Below are positions 19,084 through 27,996 of a stretch of DNA of 64,000 nt, in pieces. The position numbers and the translations under genes are program-made. Numbering within the stretch: the stretch's first letter is position 1; each line of letters opens with the position of its first letter. The notes under the pieces are model-generated. The model saw only the letters and a list, made by a program, of their open reading frames with translations. It was not told where the DNA came from and did no database searches. Source of the stretch: Pullulanibacillus camelliae (GTDB lineage: Bacteria > Bacillota > Bacilli > Bacillales > Sporolactobacillaceae); the NCBI RefSeq assembly GCF_014642655.1, contig NZ_BMIR01000021.1, forward strand, positions 1 to 64,000, written 5' to 3'.

Positions 19084-20082
19084 ATGACAGAAAAAATTGT
19101 ATTAACAGGTATCAAACCGACTGGTGATTTACACATCGGAAATTATGTTGGAGCGATTCGCCCGGCTATTTCACTCATCAAAGAGTCTGATATCCTGCCG
19201 CGTTACTTTATCGCTGATTATCATGCCTTAACCACGATGCAAAATCGTAAAGAACTTCATGACCGCATCTACCAAATTGCCGCTGCTTGGTTAGCTTTTG
19301 GTCTCGATCCGGAAAAAGTGCTTTTCTATCGTCAATCCGATGTTCCGGAGATTTTCGAGCTGTCGTGGATCCTCTCCTGTTTAGCAAGCAAAGGGTTGCT
19401 TAACCGTGCGCACGCTTATAAAGCGAAAGTCGATGAGAATATCGCCAATGATCGCGACCCCGATAATGGGGTAAATATGGGTCTATTTAATTATCCCGTC
19501 CTCATGGCTGCTGATATTTTAATGTTTAACACCAATCTTGTGCCTGTTGGTAAAGATCAAATTCAGCACGTTGAGATCGCTCGCGATATTGCTGAGCATT
19601 TTAATAAAATCTATGGAGAAACCTTTACCTTACCAGAGGCTTTGATCGAGGAAGAAACAGCTGTCATCCCAGGCTTAGATGGTCGTAAGATGAGTAAGAG
19701 CTACGGCAATGTCATCCCTTTATTCGCGGAAGAAAAGCAGCTGCACAAAGCCATTTTTCGCATTAAGACCGATTCAAAAACACCTGAAGAGCCAAAGGAT
19801 CCCAAGACGTCCACTCTATTTGATATTTATAGAGCCTTTGCCAGTGAGGCAGACATTGAAAGCCTGGCTAAGCGCTACGAGGAAGGGATTGGCTATGGAG
19901 AAGTCAAACAAATTTTATTTGACGCGGTCAACGAAAAGCTCCAGGAGCCACGCCGTCAGTATAACGAATTGATCAATGATACACCGAAGCTTGATGCATT
20001 ATTACAACGCGGAGCAGAACGTGCCCGTGACTATGCACACCCCTTTATGCAAGAAATCCGCAATAAAATAGGAAGATACTAA
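19084..20082 (+). CDS. trpS: Tryptophanyl-tRNA synthetase
   Basis: Class Ic aminoacyl-tRNA synthetase that charges tRNA-Trp; 332 residues, normal length. The HIGH-type motif appears as GDLHIGNYVG near residue 15, the substrate-binding VPVGKDQIQH at about 139-148, and KMSKSYGN at about 200. GGAGGG is 5 bases before the ATG at 19084; an ATG 19 codons upstream lacks a ribosome site and lies close to the T-box terminator. Expression is controlled by the T-box leader. Confidence 0.96.
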   Translation: MTEKIVLTGIKPTGDLHIGNYVGAIRPAISLIKESDILPRYFIADYHALTTMQNRKELHDRIYQIAAAWLAFGLDPEKVLFYRQSDVPEIFELSWILSCLASKGLLNRAHAYKAKVDENIANDRDPDNGVNMGLFNYPVLMAADILMFNTNLVPVGKDQIQHVEIARDIAEHFNKIYGETFTLPEALIEEETAVIPGLDGRKMSKSYGNVIPLFAEEKQLHKAIFRIKTDSKTPEEPKDPKTSTLFDIYRAFASEADIESLAKRYEEGIGYGEVKQILFDAVNEKLQEPRRQYNELINDTPKLDALLQRGAERARDYAHPFMQEIRNKIGRY

Positions 20083-20162
20083 AGCCATATCACTCCCTCA
20101 AGCAGAAGTATAAGAGATGCTCCTGACGAGAGAGTCATTTGCATTAGGATAAAAAGTGAAAA

Positions 20163-20210
20163 AAGGGTATCCTCAAAAAGCACTAAGCCTTTGGGATACC
20201 CTTGGTTTTT
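20163..20210 (+). terminator. Terminator of trpS
   Basis: AAGGGTATCC (20163-20172) pairs with GGATACCCTT (20194-20203), followed by GGTTTTT. It lies 80 bases past the trpS stop codon. Confidence 0.75.
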
Positions 20211-20294
20211 AGAAAGAAACCTTGAGTTCTTTTTTCGTTTATAAAGGGAAAACAAGAGGTAGCCAAATGGGGCATCACCTTTATATACCAGCAT

Positions 20295-20759
20295 CTATTT
20301 ATCTTCAAGCTGATGATATCTTCCTTGATAAAAGACCAAGGGCAGACCATCTTTTACTTCTAAATCAACCACTTCAGCAATAAAAAGAGTGTGATCCCCC
20401 ACCGCATAAGTATCGTGCACACGACAAAGCAAATAAGCAAGGGCTTGACGAATGACTGGAAAATCATTGAACCAATCAAACACCTTGTCATCTATTTCTT
20501 GAAGTTGGCCAGCAAAATGCTTTGAAGCCTGCTTCTGTGTATTTGCTAAAATACTGATCGCAAACACTCCAGTTTTTTCGATTTTTCGTAATGTCATCGC
20601 CTTTTGATCAATCGAGATGAGTACAAGCTGCGGATGGAGGGAAACAGACATGAACGCATTGGCGGTCATGCCATGGATCTCCTCTTCATCTAAGGTCGTC
20701 ACAACCGTTACCCCAGTGGCAAATTTCCCCATCGCCTCTCGATACTGTCGCTCATTCAT
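20295..20759 (-). CDS. Flavin reductase-like (FMN-binding) protein
   Basis: A 154-residue flavin reductase domain protein of the DIM6/NTAB type, which as a class use NAD(P)H to supply reduced FMN to partner monooxygenases. The N-terminal FATGVTVVTT, the TANAFMSVSLHPQLVLISID segment that wraps the flavin, and the C-terminal VGDHTLFIAEV with its His are all characteristic. A GTG one codon earlier is an alternative start. No monooxygenase gene is next to it, so the partner is unknown. Confidence 0.82.
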   Translation of the reverse strand: MNERQYREAMGKFATGVTVVTTLDEEEIHGMTANAFMSVSLHPQLVLISIDQKAMTLRKIEKTGVFAISILANTQKQASKHFAGQLQEIDDKVFDWFNDFPVIRQALAYLLCRVHDTYAVGDHTLFIAEVVDLEVKDGLPLVFYQGRYHQLEDK

Positions 20760-20960
20760 CACTCTTTACTCCCTCCCATCTCCGACAGAGTTCCTTGACT
20801 ACCAGTGTATGAAAGAAAAATAAACCTGAAACGGCAATGGGGAGTGGAGATAAAAAAAGGATGTAAACAAGCGAAGGCTTCCTTTAGAAGACTTATGATA
20901 AAGTCACGAATTGTATCACACTTCATATAAAAGCGAAGAGTGTGTTCACAATCAACGTAA

Positions 20961-20990
20961 AAAAATACCTCGGTTCATAATAAACCGAGG
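20961..20990 (-). terminator. Terminator of the nagABR-HPr transcript
   Basis: A perfect 8-bp stem CCTCGGTT/AACCGAGG (20968-20975 with 20983-20990) is followed on the minus strand by TATTTTTTT. It sits just past the HPr stop codon. Confidence 0.8.
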
Positions 20991-20999
20991 ACAAGAGAA

Positions 21000-21266
21000 T
21001 TATTCTCCAATGTTTTCTTTTTTCAATGTTGCTTCAATGCCTTCAAGCGCTTCTTTAGCATCTGAGCCTTCAGCACTGATTTCAATCTCTGCGTCTTTGC
21101 CAACACCAAGTGACATAACGCCCATAATGGATTTTAGGTTTACGGTTTTCCCTTTATAATGGAGATTTAACTCTGATTGATACTGGTTCGCTTGATTAAC
21201 AAGCACCGTAGCAGGACGAGCATGTAAACCTGTTTCACTTGTCACCTTAAACGTTTTCTTTTCCAT
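21000..21266 (-). CDS. HPr-family phosphocarrier protein
   Basis: An 88-residue HPr. The phosphorylatable His is in GLHARPA at about residue 15 and the regulatory Ser in [12 protein letters not shown] at about 46. The His distinguishes it from Crh, which has Gln there. In the phosphotransferase system it passes phosphate from Enzyme I to EIIA domains; Ser-phosphorylated HPr is the CcpA co-repressor. It follows nagR by 89 bases and is the last gene before a strong terminator. No ptsI is nearby, so it may be a second HPr dedicated to GlcNAc or the only HPr of the cell. The window cannot decide. Confidence 0.9.
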   Translation of the reverse strand: MEKKTFKVTSETGLHARPATVLVNQANQYQSELNLHYKGKTVNLKSIMGVMSLGVGKDAEIEISAEGSDAKEALEGIEATLKKENIGE

Positions 21267-21355
21267 TGTCTCTCATTCCTTTCTTTATGCAAAAAAGATA
21301 CCATTAAATCGCGCGCTCGTCAAAGCAAATTGACGAATTTCAAACAAAAAAATTA

Positions 21356-22081
21356 TTAAGAACGTTTCATATTTATAAGAAATTTATATCGGTCTGCTCT
21401 ATAAACAGATTTCACCCACTCTAACGCTTTACCAGAGGTGAGATAGGTGTGACGATGGATCAGCAAGACTGCCGCGCCTGGTTTCATATCTAAGCGCTTG
21501 GCATCCTCAGGCAACACAATACTCGCTTCAAGGGCCTGAACAGCGTCCTCTATTTTCAGCTGCAGCGTATCCTCAATATATTTATAAAAGGAATCCTGAA
21601 CAATGGTTTCTGTTAGATTCGGCACCAGCTTTACAGGAATATAAGACATTTCCAAGGCCATGGGGATGTCATCCGCTAACCGAATCCGCTTAATTTCATA
21701 AACAAGCTCTTGCTCAGAAATCCCTAATTGTTTGGCAATGGAGACGCTTGCTTTTTTCTTGTCAAAATGGAGAACACGAGTAGATGGCGTCATTCCCCTT
21801 TTGATCATATCCTCCGTAAAGCTTGTCAACCCTTGTAAAGGCTGTTCAATCTTTTGCTCAGCTACAAACGTTCCCTTTCCCTTTCGCCGATATAAATACC
21901 CCTCATTCACCAGGTCACTTACCGCTTGCCGAATGGTCATGCGACTGACTTGAAAGGTACCCGAAAGTTCTCGTTCAGAAGGAATGACTTGATTAACAGC
22001 AAATTTTCCGGTTTCGATCATCTTCTTTAAATATTCCTCAATCTGATAATAAATAGGGATCGGAGACTGCTTGTCAATCAT
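21356..22081 (-). CDS. nagR: GntR/HutC-family repressor NagR
   Basis: Transcriptional regulator of GlcNAc use, 241 residues. The N-terminal GntR winged helix (about 8-72) contains PSERELSGTFQVSRMTIRQAV. The C-terminal UTRA effector domain (about 90-235) in NagR/YvoA proteins binds amino-sugar phosphates. Its ATG shares one base with the nagB stop codon (TGATG), so the two are translationally coupled. A matching operator lies between nagA and the GlcNAc PTS gene. Confidence 0.9.
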   Translation of the reverse strand: MIDKQSPIPIYYQIEEYLKKMIETGKFAVNQVIPSERELSGTFQVSRMTIRQAVSDLVNEGYLYRRKGKGTFVAEQKIEQPLQGLTSFTEDMIKRGMTPSTRVLHFDKKKASVSIAKQLGISEQELVYEIKRIRLADDIPMALEMSYIPVKLVPNLTETIVQDSFYKYIEDTLQLKIEDAVQALEASIVLPEDAKRLDMKPGAAVLLIHRHTYLTSGKALEWVKSVYRADRYKFLINMKRS

Positions 22082-22833
22082 CAGAACGCTCTCCTCTTCT
22101 GGTCCTCCACTAGAGCTAAGGCTTCCTTATCTGCGATGATGGTCACATGTGGATGCAAATAAAGGGCTGAAGCAGGAAAAGCCTCATCCGGTTGCTCAGC
22201 ATTTAACAATCGTGCCATCGCCTCTGCTTTACTACTACCTGAAGCCAATAAAAGGACACGACGACTCTCTAAAATATTCTTAATCCCCATTGTAATCGCA
22301 TGGGTCGGAACATCCTTTAATTGTTTAAAAAAACGAGCGTTAGCCTTTCTTGTATTATGCGTCAATTCCACCACATGCGTAGTCATCGAAAAAGAGCTTC
22401 CTGGTTCATTAAAACCAATATGACCATTTTGCCCAATGCCAAGGACTTGCAGATCCACTCCACCGAGCTGACGAATTTTTTCATCGTATCTCCGACATTC
22501 CTCTTGGATGTCCGTTGCCTCTCCATTGGGTAAGAAGGCATGAGTCTCTGGGAGATCAATTGCATTAAAAAGATGGGCTTTCATGAAACTTTTATAGCTA
22601 TTGGGATCGCTCTGATCCAGACCAATATATTCATCTAAATTGACGGTATGAACCTGTTTATAGCTCGTTCCATGCTGCTCATGGTCACGAATTAATGCCT
22701 CGTAGGTGCCAGCAGGAGTACTCCCTGTCGCTAAGCCAAGGACCGCTTGTGGATTGGTTTTGATTTCTTTGATCAGTATCTCAGCAGCAACTCGGCTCAT
22801 TTCTGCATAATCTTGTGTTTGTATCAGTTCCAT
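22081..22833 (-). CDS. nagB: Glucosamine-6-phosphate deaminase
   Basis: Converts glucosamine 6-phosphate to fructose 6-phosphate and ammonia. The 250-residue length matches the Bacillus NagB type. LGLATGSTP at about 34-42, NLDEY with catalytic Asp, and LGIGQNGHIGFNEPGS at about 131-146 with the active-site residues are present. AGGAGGG precedes the ATG. It is 11 bases after nagA and overlaps nagR. Confidence 0.96.
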   Translation of the reverse strand: MELIQTQDYAEMSRVAAEILIKEIKTNPQAVLGLATGSTPAGTYEALIRDHEQHGTSYKQVHTVNLDEYIGLDQSDPNSYKSFMKAHLFNAIDLPETHAFLPNGEATDIQEECRRYDEKIRQLGGVDLQVLGIGQNGHIGFNEPGSSFSMTTHVVELTHNTRKANARFFKQLKDVPTHAITMGIKNILESRRVLLLASGSSKAEAMARLLNAEQPDEAFPASALYLHPHVTIIADKEALALVEDQKRRAF

Positions 22834-22844
22834 GAGTATCCCTC

Positions 22845-23999
22845 CTAGTGCTTAATCATTGCTCCACGACATAAGGTCATGACAATCTCATTGTCTTCGT
22901 TCAAAATAAGAAGATCAGCATCCTTACCAGCTGCGATACTTCCTTTACGATCAAATACATTTAATTGCTTAGCAGGGTTTTCAGAACCCATCTTAATTAC
23001 TGCAGGTAAATCGGTATCAGCAAAGGCCATCATATTGCGGAGAGCATCTGCCATTTTTAACACACTTCCTGCAAGCTGTCCCTCAGGCAGTGTCGCTTTG
23101 CCATTTTCTACAGTAACTTGTTGGCCGCCTAAATCATAAATTCCATTCTTCATGCATTTTGCTCTCATAGCATCAGTAATTAAAATAATGCGGTCTTGGC
23201 CTTTAATTTGATAAGCAAGCTTTACAGATTCTGGAACAATATGAATGCCGTCCACAATCATTTCTGTAAATAGAGCATCATGCAGGAAGGCCGACCCGAC
23301 AACACCAGGCTCGCGATGATGCAACCCGCTCATCCCATTAAATAAATGGGTCACATGCGTTGCTCCAGCTTCAACCGCTTGAGTGACTTCTTTATATGTC
23401 GCTGCAGAATGCCCGATAGAAGCGACAATACCTTTGTTAACAAGATGACGAATGAAGGCTAGGCCGTTTTCAACTTCTGGAGCTAAAGTAACCAGCTTGA
23501 TCCGCTCACCTGATAGAGTATTCCAATGGTCAAATTGTTCAATATCCGATGGAATGATATAATTCGGCGGTTGCGCTCCTGCTTTTTCTTTATTAATGTA
23601 GGGTCCTTCTAAATGAACCCCCAACACCTCTGCCCCCTCTGCAACAGGATGCTGCAAATAAGTATCGACATTGGTTAGCGCTTTTTCAATCGCACGAGGT
23701 TCTTGAGTGATAGTCGTGGCTAAAAAGCTTGTTGTGCCTTCTTTAGGCAATACGGTCGCCATATTCGCTAAGGCTTCATACGTCGCATCCATGACATCGG
23801 ATTGATTTGCTCCGTGTATGTGGACATCAATCATTCCAGGTATAAGCTTATAACCGGGAGAAAATGATTGATGTTCAAATCCTTCACCGTTCTCAGGCAG
23901 CCCCTCACCTACTTCTTCAATTTTTCCGTTTTTTAATAAAACATACCCATTTTGAATCACGCGATCTTCTAAATAAACCGTTAATCCTGATAAAAGCAT
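22845..23999 (-). CDS. nagA: N-acetylglucosamine-6-phosphate deacetylase
   Basis: Amidohydrolase-superfamily enzyme that removes acetate from GlcNAc 6-phosphate before NagB acts; 384 residues. Metal-site motifs are PGMIDVHIHGA at about 57-67, the metal-binding Glu in HLEGPYIN, His in GHSAATY and HLFNGMSGLHHREPG, and the catalytic Asp in ILITDAMRA. It is the first gene of the nagA-nagB-nagR unit and is divergent from the GlcNAc transporter. Confidence 0.96.
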   Translation of the reverse strand: MLLSGLTVYLEDRVIQNGYVLLKNGKIEEVGEGLPENGEGFEHQSFSPGYKLIPGMIDVHIHGANQSDVMDATYEALANMATVLPKEGTTSFLATTITQEPRAIEKALTNVDTYLQHPVAEGAEVLGVHLEGPYINKEKAGAQPPNYIIPSDIEQFDHWNTLSGERIKLVTLAPEVENGLAFIRHLVNKGIVASIGHSAATYKEVTQAVEAGATHVTHLFNGMSGLHHREPGVVGSAFLHDALFTEMIVDGIHIVPESVKLAYQIKGQDRIILITDAMRAKCMKNGIYDLGGQQVTVENGKATLPEGQLAGSVLKMADALRNMMAFADTDLPAVIKMGSENPAKQLNVFDRKGSIAAGKDADLLILNEDNEIVMTLCRGAMIKH

Positions 24000-24036
24000 T
24001 GTGAGTCACCCCTTTCCTCTAGTCTACAATAAAACT

Positions 24037-24052
24037 AGTGGTCTAGACAACT
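24037..24052. promoter_or_regulatory. NagR (dre-type) operator
   Basis: AGTGGTCTAGACAACT is a near-palindrome built on TGGTCTAGACCA, the site bound by NagR/YvoA and DasR-type regulators. It overlaps the likely -35 of the PTS gene and lies 38 bases upstream of the nagA start, so it could control both directions. Confidence 0.8.
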
Positions 24053-24072
24053 ATATCTTAAAATGGTACACT
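24044..24072 (+). promoter_or_regulatory. Predicted promoter of the GlcNAc PTS gene
   Basis: TAGACA (24044-24049) and TACACT (24067-24072) are spaced 17 bases apart. The -35 lies inside the NagR operator, as expected for repression. Confidence 0.5.
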
Positions 24073-24077
24073 CTATA

Positions 24078-24091
24078 TGTAAACGCTTATC
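24078..24091 (+). promoter_or_regulatory. Possible catabolite-responsive element
   Basis: TGTAAACGCTTATC agrees with the CcpA cre consensus except in the last two bases. Its position just downstream of the -10 would suit carbon catabolite repression of the PTS gene. Confidence 0.4.
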
Positions 24092-24122
24092 TAAATTTGT
24101 CTGATAAAAGGAGGTTTGTGTT

Positions 24123-26039
24123 ATGTTAGGATTTTTACAAAAAATCGGTAAATCGTTGATGCTCCCCATCGCCGTTTTACCAGCCGCCGGACTTTTATTA
24201 CGTCTCGGGCAACCTGACCTACTCAACATCGATTTTATTGCTGAGGCAGGCAATGCCGTCTTTAATAACCTGCCGCTGATTTTTGCAATTGGTGTGGCGA
24301 TCGGGTTTGCCAAGGATAATAACGGTGCTGCGGCCTTGGCCGGTGCCCTTGGCTATCTTGTACTTAATGCTTGTGCCACCGCTATTAATTCTGACATCAA
24401 TTTGGATGTCCTCGGTGGAATCATTGCTGGGATTATTGCAGGAACACTCTATAATAGGTACAGCAATGTTAAATTACCAGATTGGTTAGCCTTCTTCGGA
24501 GGCAGGCGCTTTGTCCCGATAATCACCTCTGGAGCTGGTGTTGTCGTTGGTTTTATTTTTGGTTATGTATGGCCTTTCGTCCAAAACTTTATTAATTGGC
24601 TCGCCAATTGGATGATCGATGCTGGAGCACTCGGTGCAGCGATTTATGGGTTCCTCAACCGTATCCTTATTCCACTTGGATTGCACCATGTCATCAATAC
24701 ACTCGTTTGGTTTGACTTTGGTTCATTTACTGATCCAACCGATCATAAGGTGTATCACGGGGATATTACCAGATTCCTTCATCATGATCCATCTGGAGGA
24801 ACATTTACAGCTGGTTTCTTCCCCATCATGATGTTCGGTCTTCCTGCTGCCTGCTTGGCTATGATCGTCACTGCAAAGACCACACGTCGAAAAATTGTAT
24901 CCGGTTTATTATTAGGAGCTGCTTTAACCTCATTTATTACAGGGGTTACAGAACCCATTGAATTTTCATTTATGTTCTTATCACCACTTTTATACGTTGT
25001 TCATGCCCTATTAACAGCAAGTTCATTAGCTATTACTTATCTACTGGGAATTCATGATAGCTTTAGTTTTTCGGCGAGTTTAATTGATTATCTTTTAAAC
25101 TATGGTATCGCCCAGAAGCCCTTATTACTCTTATTGATTGGTATTATCTATGGCGTCATTTACTTCGTTGTCTTCTACTTCCTGATCAAATGGCTTGACC
25201 TTAAAACGCCGGGACGCGAAGACGATGAAGACGTAGAAGCCGAAGAGGATCCTGCTCTGACAGGAGACGATCGTTTTACAGCAATGGCTGGCCATTTCCT
25301 TGTTGATTTAGGTGGCAAGAAGAATGTGACAAACATCGATAATTGCGCCACACGGTTACGTTTAACAATAGACGACTTATCTCTTGTTGATGACAAAGCC
25401 TTAAGGCGTCACGGCGCTCGCGGTGTCGTTAGAACAGGCGGAAAAAGCTTGCAGGTCATCGTAGGAACAACCGTGGAATTCGTGGCTGATGCAATGAAAC
25501 AATTAGATGATCAAGCGCTTAGTCAATATGCCGGAACATCTGCAGTTACACCACCATCAGCAGAGGATACCTTGCCTTCTATCGATGGCAAAAGTATTAA
25601 AGCACCGCTTTCTGGAACCATCGTTCCAATTGACAAGGTTCCAGATCAGGTCTTTTCTCAAAAAATGATGGGGGATGGATTTGCAATTGATCCCAGCGAT
25701 GGACTCGTCACCTCACCTGTTGATGGTACAGTGGTCACTGTTTTCCCAACCAAGCATGCCATTGGTTTGAAAACAAAAGAAGGTCATGAATTATTAATCC
25801 ACTTTGGATTAGATACCGTCAATCTAAAAGGCGAAGGATTTGACGTTTATGTCAAAGAAGGCGATGAAGTCAAAGTGAATCAGCGCCTGGCTAAAATTGA
25901 CATTAACGCGATTAAAGACAAAGTCCCATCACTTATCACACCGGTTATATTCACCAATCTACCTGAAAACCAGCACGTTAAACTCTTAAAAACTGGTCAG
26001 ATCAAACAAGGTGAAGATAACATCATCACAATAGAATAA
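24123..26039 (+). CDS. nagE: N-acetylglucosamine-specific PTS EIICBA
   Basis: Imports and phosphorylates GlcNAc. One 638-residue chain carries the membrane EIIC domain (about 1-365), EIIB (about 385-460) with the phospho-Cys in NIDNCATRLRL, and EIIA (about 500-630) with the phospho-His in LLIHFGLDTVNLKGEGF. AAAGGAGG is 8 bases before the ATG. The fused EIIA means only Enzyme I and HPr are needed, and an HPr gene is at the end of the facing operon. The specificity call rests on the domain order and the nagABR neighbours; a glucose-type PTS is possible but unlikely. Confidence 0.93.
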   Translation: MLGFLQKIGKSLMLPIAVLPAAGLLLRLGQPDLLNIDFIAEAGNAVFNNLPLIFAIGVAIGFAKDNNGAAALAGALGYLVLNACATAINSDINLDVLGGIIAGIIAGTLYNRYSNVKLPDWLAFFGGRRFVPIITSGAGVVVGFIFGYVWPFVQNFINWLANWMIDAGALGAAIYGFLNRILIPLGLHHVINTLVWFDFGSFTDPTDHKVYHGDITRFLHHDPSGGTFTAGFFPIMMFGLPAACLAMIVTAKTTRRKIVSGLLLGAALTSFITGVTEPIEFSFMFLSPLLYVVHALLTASSLAITYLLGIHDSFSFSASLIDYLLNYGIAQKPLLLLLIGIIYGVIYFVVFYFLIKWLDLKTPGREDDEDVEAEEDPALTGDDRFTAMAGHFLVDLGGKKNVTNIDNCATRLRLTIDDLSLVDDKALRRHGARGVVRTGGKSLQVIVGTTVEFVADAMKQLDDQALSQYAGTSAVTPPSAEDTLPSIDGKSIKAPLSGTIVPIDKVPDQVFSQKMMGDGFAIDPSDGLVTSPVDGTVVTVFPTKHAIGLKTKEGHELLIHFGLDTVNLKGEGFDVYVKEGDEVKVNQRLAKIDINAIKDKVPSLITPVIFTNLPENQHVKLLKTGQIKQGEDNIITIE

Positions 26040-26047
26040 AAGAATAA

Positions 26048-26090
26048 AACGTCATTCACCCCAGTTTCGTAGACTGGGGTGAATGACGTT
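26048..26090. terminator. Long bidirectional hairpin terminator
   Basis: An 18-bp perfect stem (26048-26065 with 26073-26090) with a 7-base loop lies between the convergent PTS and GNAT genes. The minus-strand side continues into TTTTATTCTTTTA, and the plus side has only a distant T-rich run. Confidence 0.7.
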
Positions 26091-26145
26091 AATTAGAAAG
26101 ATTCTATTTTTACAGATACTACTATGCTCTGAATTGCTAAATGCA

Positions 26146-26778
26146 TCAAACCTTTTGAGGGTTATCTAATACATCCTTTGTAAACGTACTGCTATTGAAG
26201 TGACTGTGGCTATAATTTCCAAACAATTTATCATATAGTACACCCTTCTGCTCCAACCACTCTTCCCTCAATACACCATAACGAATAGAATCATAGTAAT
26301 TCCCATTATAAAAACGACATTTTCTTAAACGGGCCTCAAGGGTCATGCCTAATTTTTCCCCAACTTTCATCATTCGTCCATTGCCAGACCATGTGGTAAA
26401 TCCACAACGGACAATCGGTAGCGTTGCAAAAAGATGATCGATCCATAAATACATAGCCTTAGTCCCGTACCCACCGCTCCAATAATCAGGATTGAAGATA
26501 ACAATACCTGCCTCAAGCCAGTTAGACGAGCGATGCTCCCAATAATATGTCACCATGCCAATGATTTGACCGGCATTAATAATTAAATAGCGCATCCCTT
26601 CGACCATTCCATCTAATATCTGATTCCTAAAGGAGCGAAAGGAGGGCCGTTTATAAGGAAAATAGGGCGCATCCCATTTTTTCCACTCGGGTATACCCGT
26701 TTTCTTATCATGCATCATAGCGTAAAGCGTGTGAAGATCGTCCTTTTTTATAGGTCTAATGATTATATTCTCAGCCAT
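26146..26778 (-). CDS. GNAT-family acetyltransferase (RimL-like)
   Basis: Acetyl-CoA-dependent acetyltransferase of 210 residues. The fold is indicated by PDYWSGGYGTKAMYLWID with the pyrophosphate-binding turn and by TWSGNGRMMKVGEKLGM, followed by EARLRKCRFYNGNYYDSIRYG. GAGGAGGG precedes the ATG. The 22 residues at the C-terminus are Ser/Asn/His-rich and probably disordered. The substrate is unknown. Confidence 0.82.
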   Translation of the reverse strand: MAENIIIRPIKKDDLHTLYAMMHDKKTGIPEWKKWDAPYFPYKRPSFRSFRNQILDGMVEGMRYLIINAGQIIGMVTYYWEHRSSNWLEAGIVIFNPDYWSGGYGTKAMYLWIDHLFATLPIVRCGFTTWSGNGRMMKVGEKLGMTLEARLRKCRFYNGNYYDSIRYGVLREEWLEQKGVLYDKLFGNYSHSHFNSSTFTKDVLDNPQKV

Positions 26779-26899
26779 AGGGTCCCTCCTCGTGTTTAGT
26801 TTAACAAATTCTAACTGTAATCACGATAGAAATGACCGACAACAATTTCTTCCCCTATCCGAAAGCTTTGATAAATGATTTTTTAGGTAGGTGGAAATT

Positions 26900-27892
26900 A
26901 TGGAGCGCGATGCTTATTTTGACAATGCTAGGATATTTCTCATCCTCTTTGTTGTCATGGGTCATTTAATCACTCCGATAAAGGCAGATAGCGATCTATT
27001 ATATGCCCTGTACAAGTTTATTTATCTCTTTCATATGCCTGCCTTTATTTTAATATCTGGATTCTTTTCTAAAGGATTTGATCGGCCAGGGTATGTCAAA
27101 AAAGTCTTCAAGAAAACACTTATTCCCTATGCCTTTTTTCAATTGATTTACTGCATCTTTTATTACGCAACAGGGTATGAGGATCAATTAACATTAAAAT
27201 TATTTGATCCACACTGGACATTATGGTTCTTAATGAGCCTCTTCTTCTGGAATCTTTTATTGAAGCTCTTTGCAAAGCTTCCCTATGCCTTACCCATCGC
27301 TTTTGCATTAGGGATCGCCGTCGGCTATGTCCCCTTTTTTGGTTCGTATCTTAGCATTGACCGCACCTTTACATTTTTCCCGATATTCTTACTCGGGTAT
27401 ATGCTCAATAAAAAAGACTTCTTAATTTTGAGGCGGTCAACATTTAAATGGATTTCAATCCCCGTGTTAATTGGGATTTTCGCTGTGTGCTACACGATAT
27501 TCCCAGATTCTTTAAGAACATGGCTGCTCTGCTCCAACTCTTATGCAGATATGGGCGCTGGGGACTGGACAGGTGGTGTCTTTAGAGCCTTCTTTTATCT
27601 GGCGATGCTCGTCACAACCTTTAGTTTTCTAGCTATTGTACCGTCTAAACAGTTCTCTTTTACCAAATACGGGCAGCGCACGCTCTATATTTACTTGCTC
27701 CATGGCTTTTTCATCAAGATTATCGGCTTAAACAATCCATTAGAAAATCTGAGTTCCTTCTTACAGTATTTTACATTGTTATTGATTGCAATAACCCTTT
27801 GTCTTATACTGGGAAGTCGGCCTGTCAAGCGGCTGACACAGCCTTTGATAGAGCTAAAGCCTCCTCGCTTTCTTGCTGCTCAGCGAGAATAG
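26900..27892 (+). CDS. Acyltransferase-3 family membrane protein
   Basis: Polytopic protein of 330 residues with about ten hydrophobic segments. It begins ERDAYFDNARIFLILFVVMGH, where the Arg and the His at the end of the first helix are family-conserved. Members O-acylate sugars or cell-surface polymers with an acyl-CoA donor; the short FHMPAFILISGFFSKGF segment is typical of the fucose-4-O-acetylase-like branch. A GTG three codons earlier opens the frame, but AGGTGG lies just before the ATG at 26900. The acceptor is unknown. Confidence 0.8.
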   Translation: MERDAYFDNARIFLILFVVMGHLITPIKADSDLLYALYKFIYLFHMPAFILISGFFSKGFDRPGYVKKVFKKTLIPYAFFQLIYCIFYYATGYEDQLTLKLFDPHWTLWFLMSLFFWNLLLKLFAKLPYALPIAFALGIAVGYVPFFGSYLSIDRTFTFFPIFLLGYMLNKKDFLILRRSTFKWISIPVLIGIFAVCYTIFPDSLRTWLLCSNSYADMGAGDWTGGVFRAFFYLAMLVTTFSFLAIVPSKQFSFTKYGQRTLYIYLLHGFFIKIIGLNNPLENLSSFLQYFTLLLIAITLCLILGSRPVKRLTQPLIELKPPRFLAAQRE

Positions 27893-27911
27893 CAGGTAGA
27901 TGAGCTCCTTG

Positions 27912-27946
27912 CCAAACCCCTTTTATTAAGGAGGTTTGGTTTTTTT
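27912..27946 (+). terminator. Terminator of the acyltransferase gene
   Basis: CCAAACCcCTT pairs with AAGgaGGTTTGG (27912-27922 with 27928-27939), followed by seven T. It separates this gene from the selC promoter that starts two bases later. Confidence 0.8.
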
Positions 27947-27947
27947 C

Positions 27948-27976
27948 TTGTCCTAGCGTCATTAAGTCTTTATAAT
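27948..27976 (+). promoter_or_regulatory. Promoter of selC
   Basis: TTGTCC (27948-27953) and a perfect TATAAT (27971-27976) are spaced 17 bases apart, placing the start of transcription about 14 bases before the tRNA. Confidence 0.75.
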
Positions 27977-27996
27977 AGAAATCGGCGTGAAAAAAT

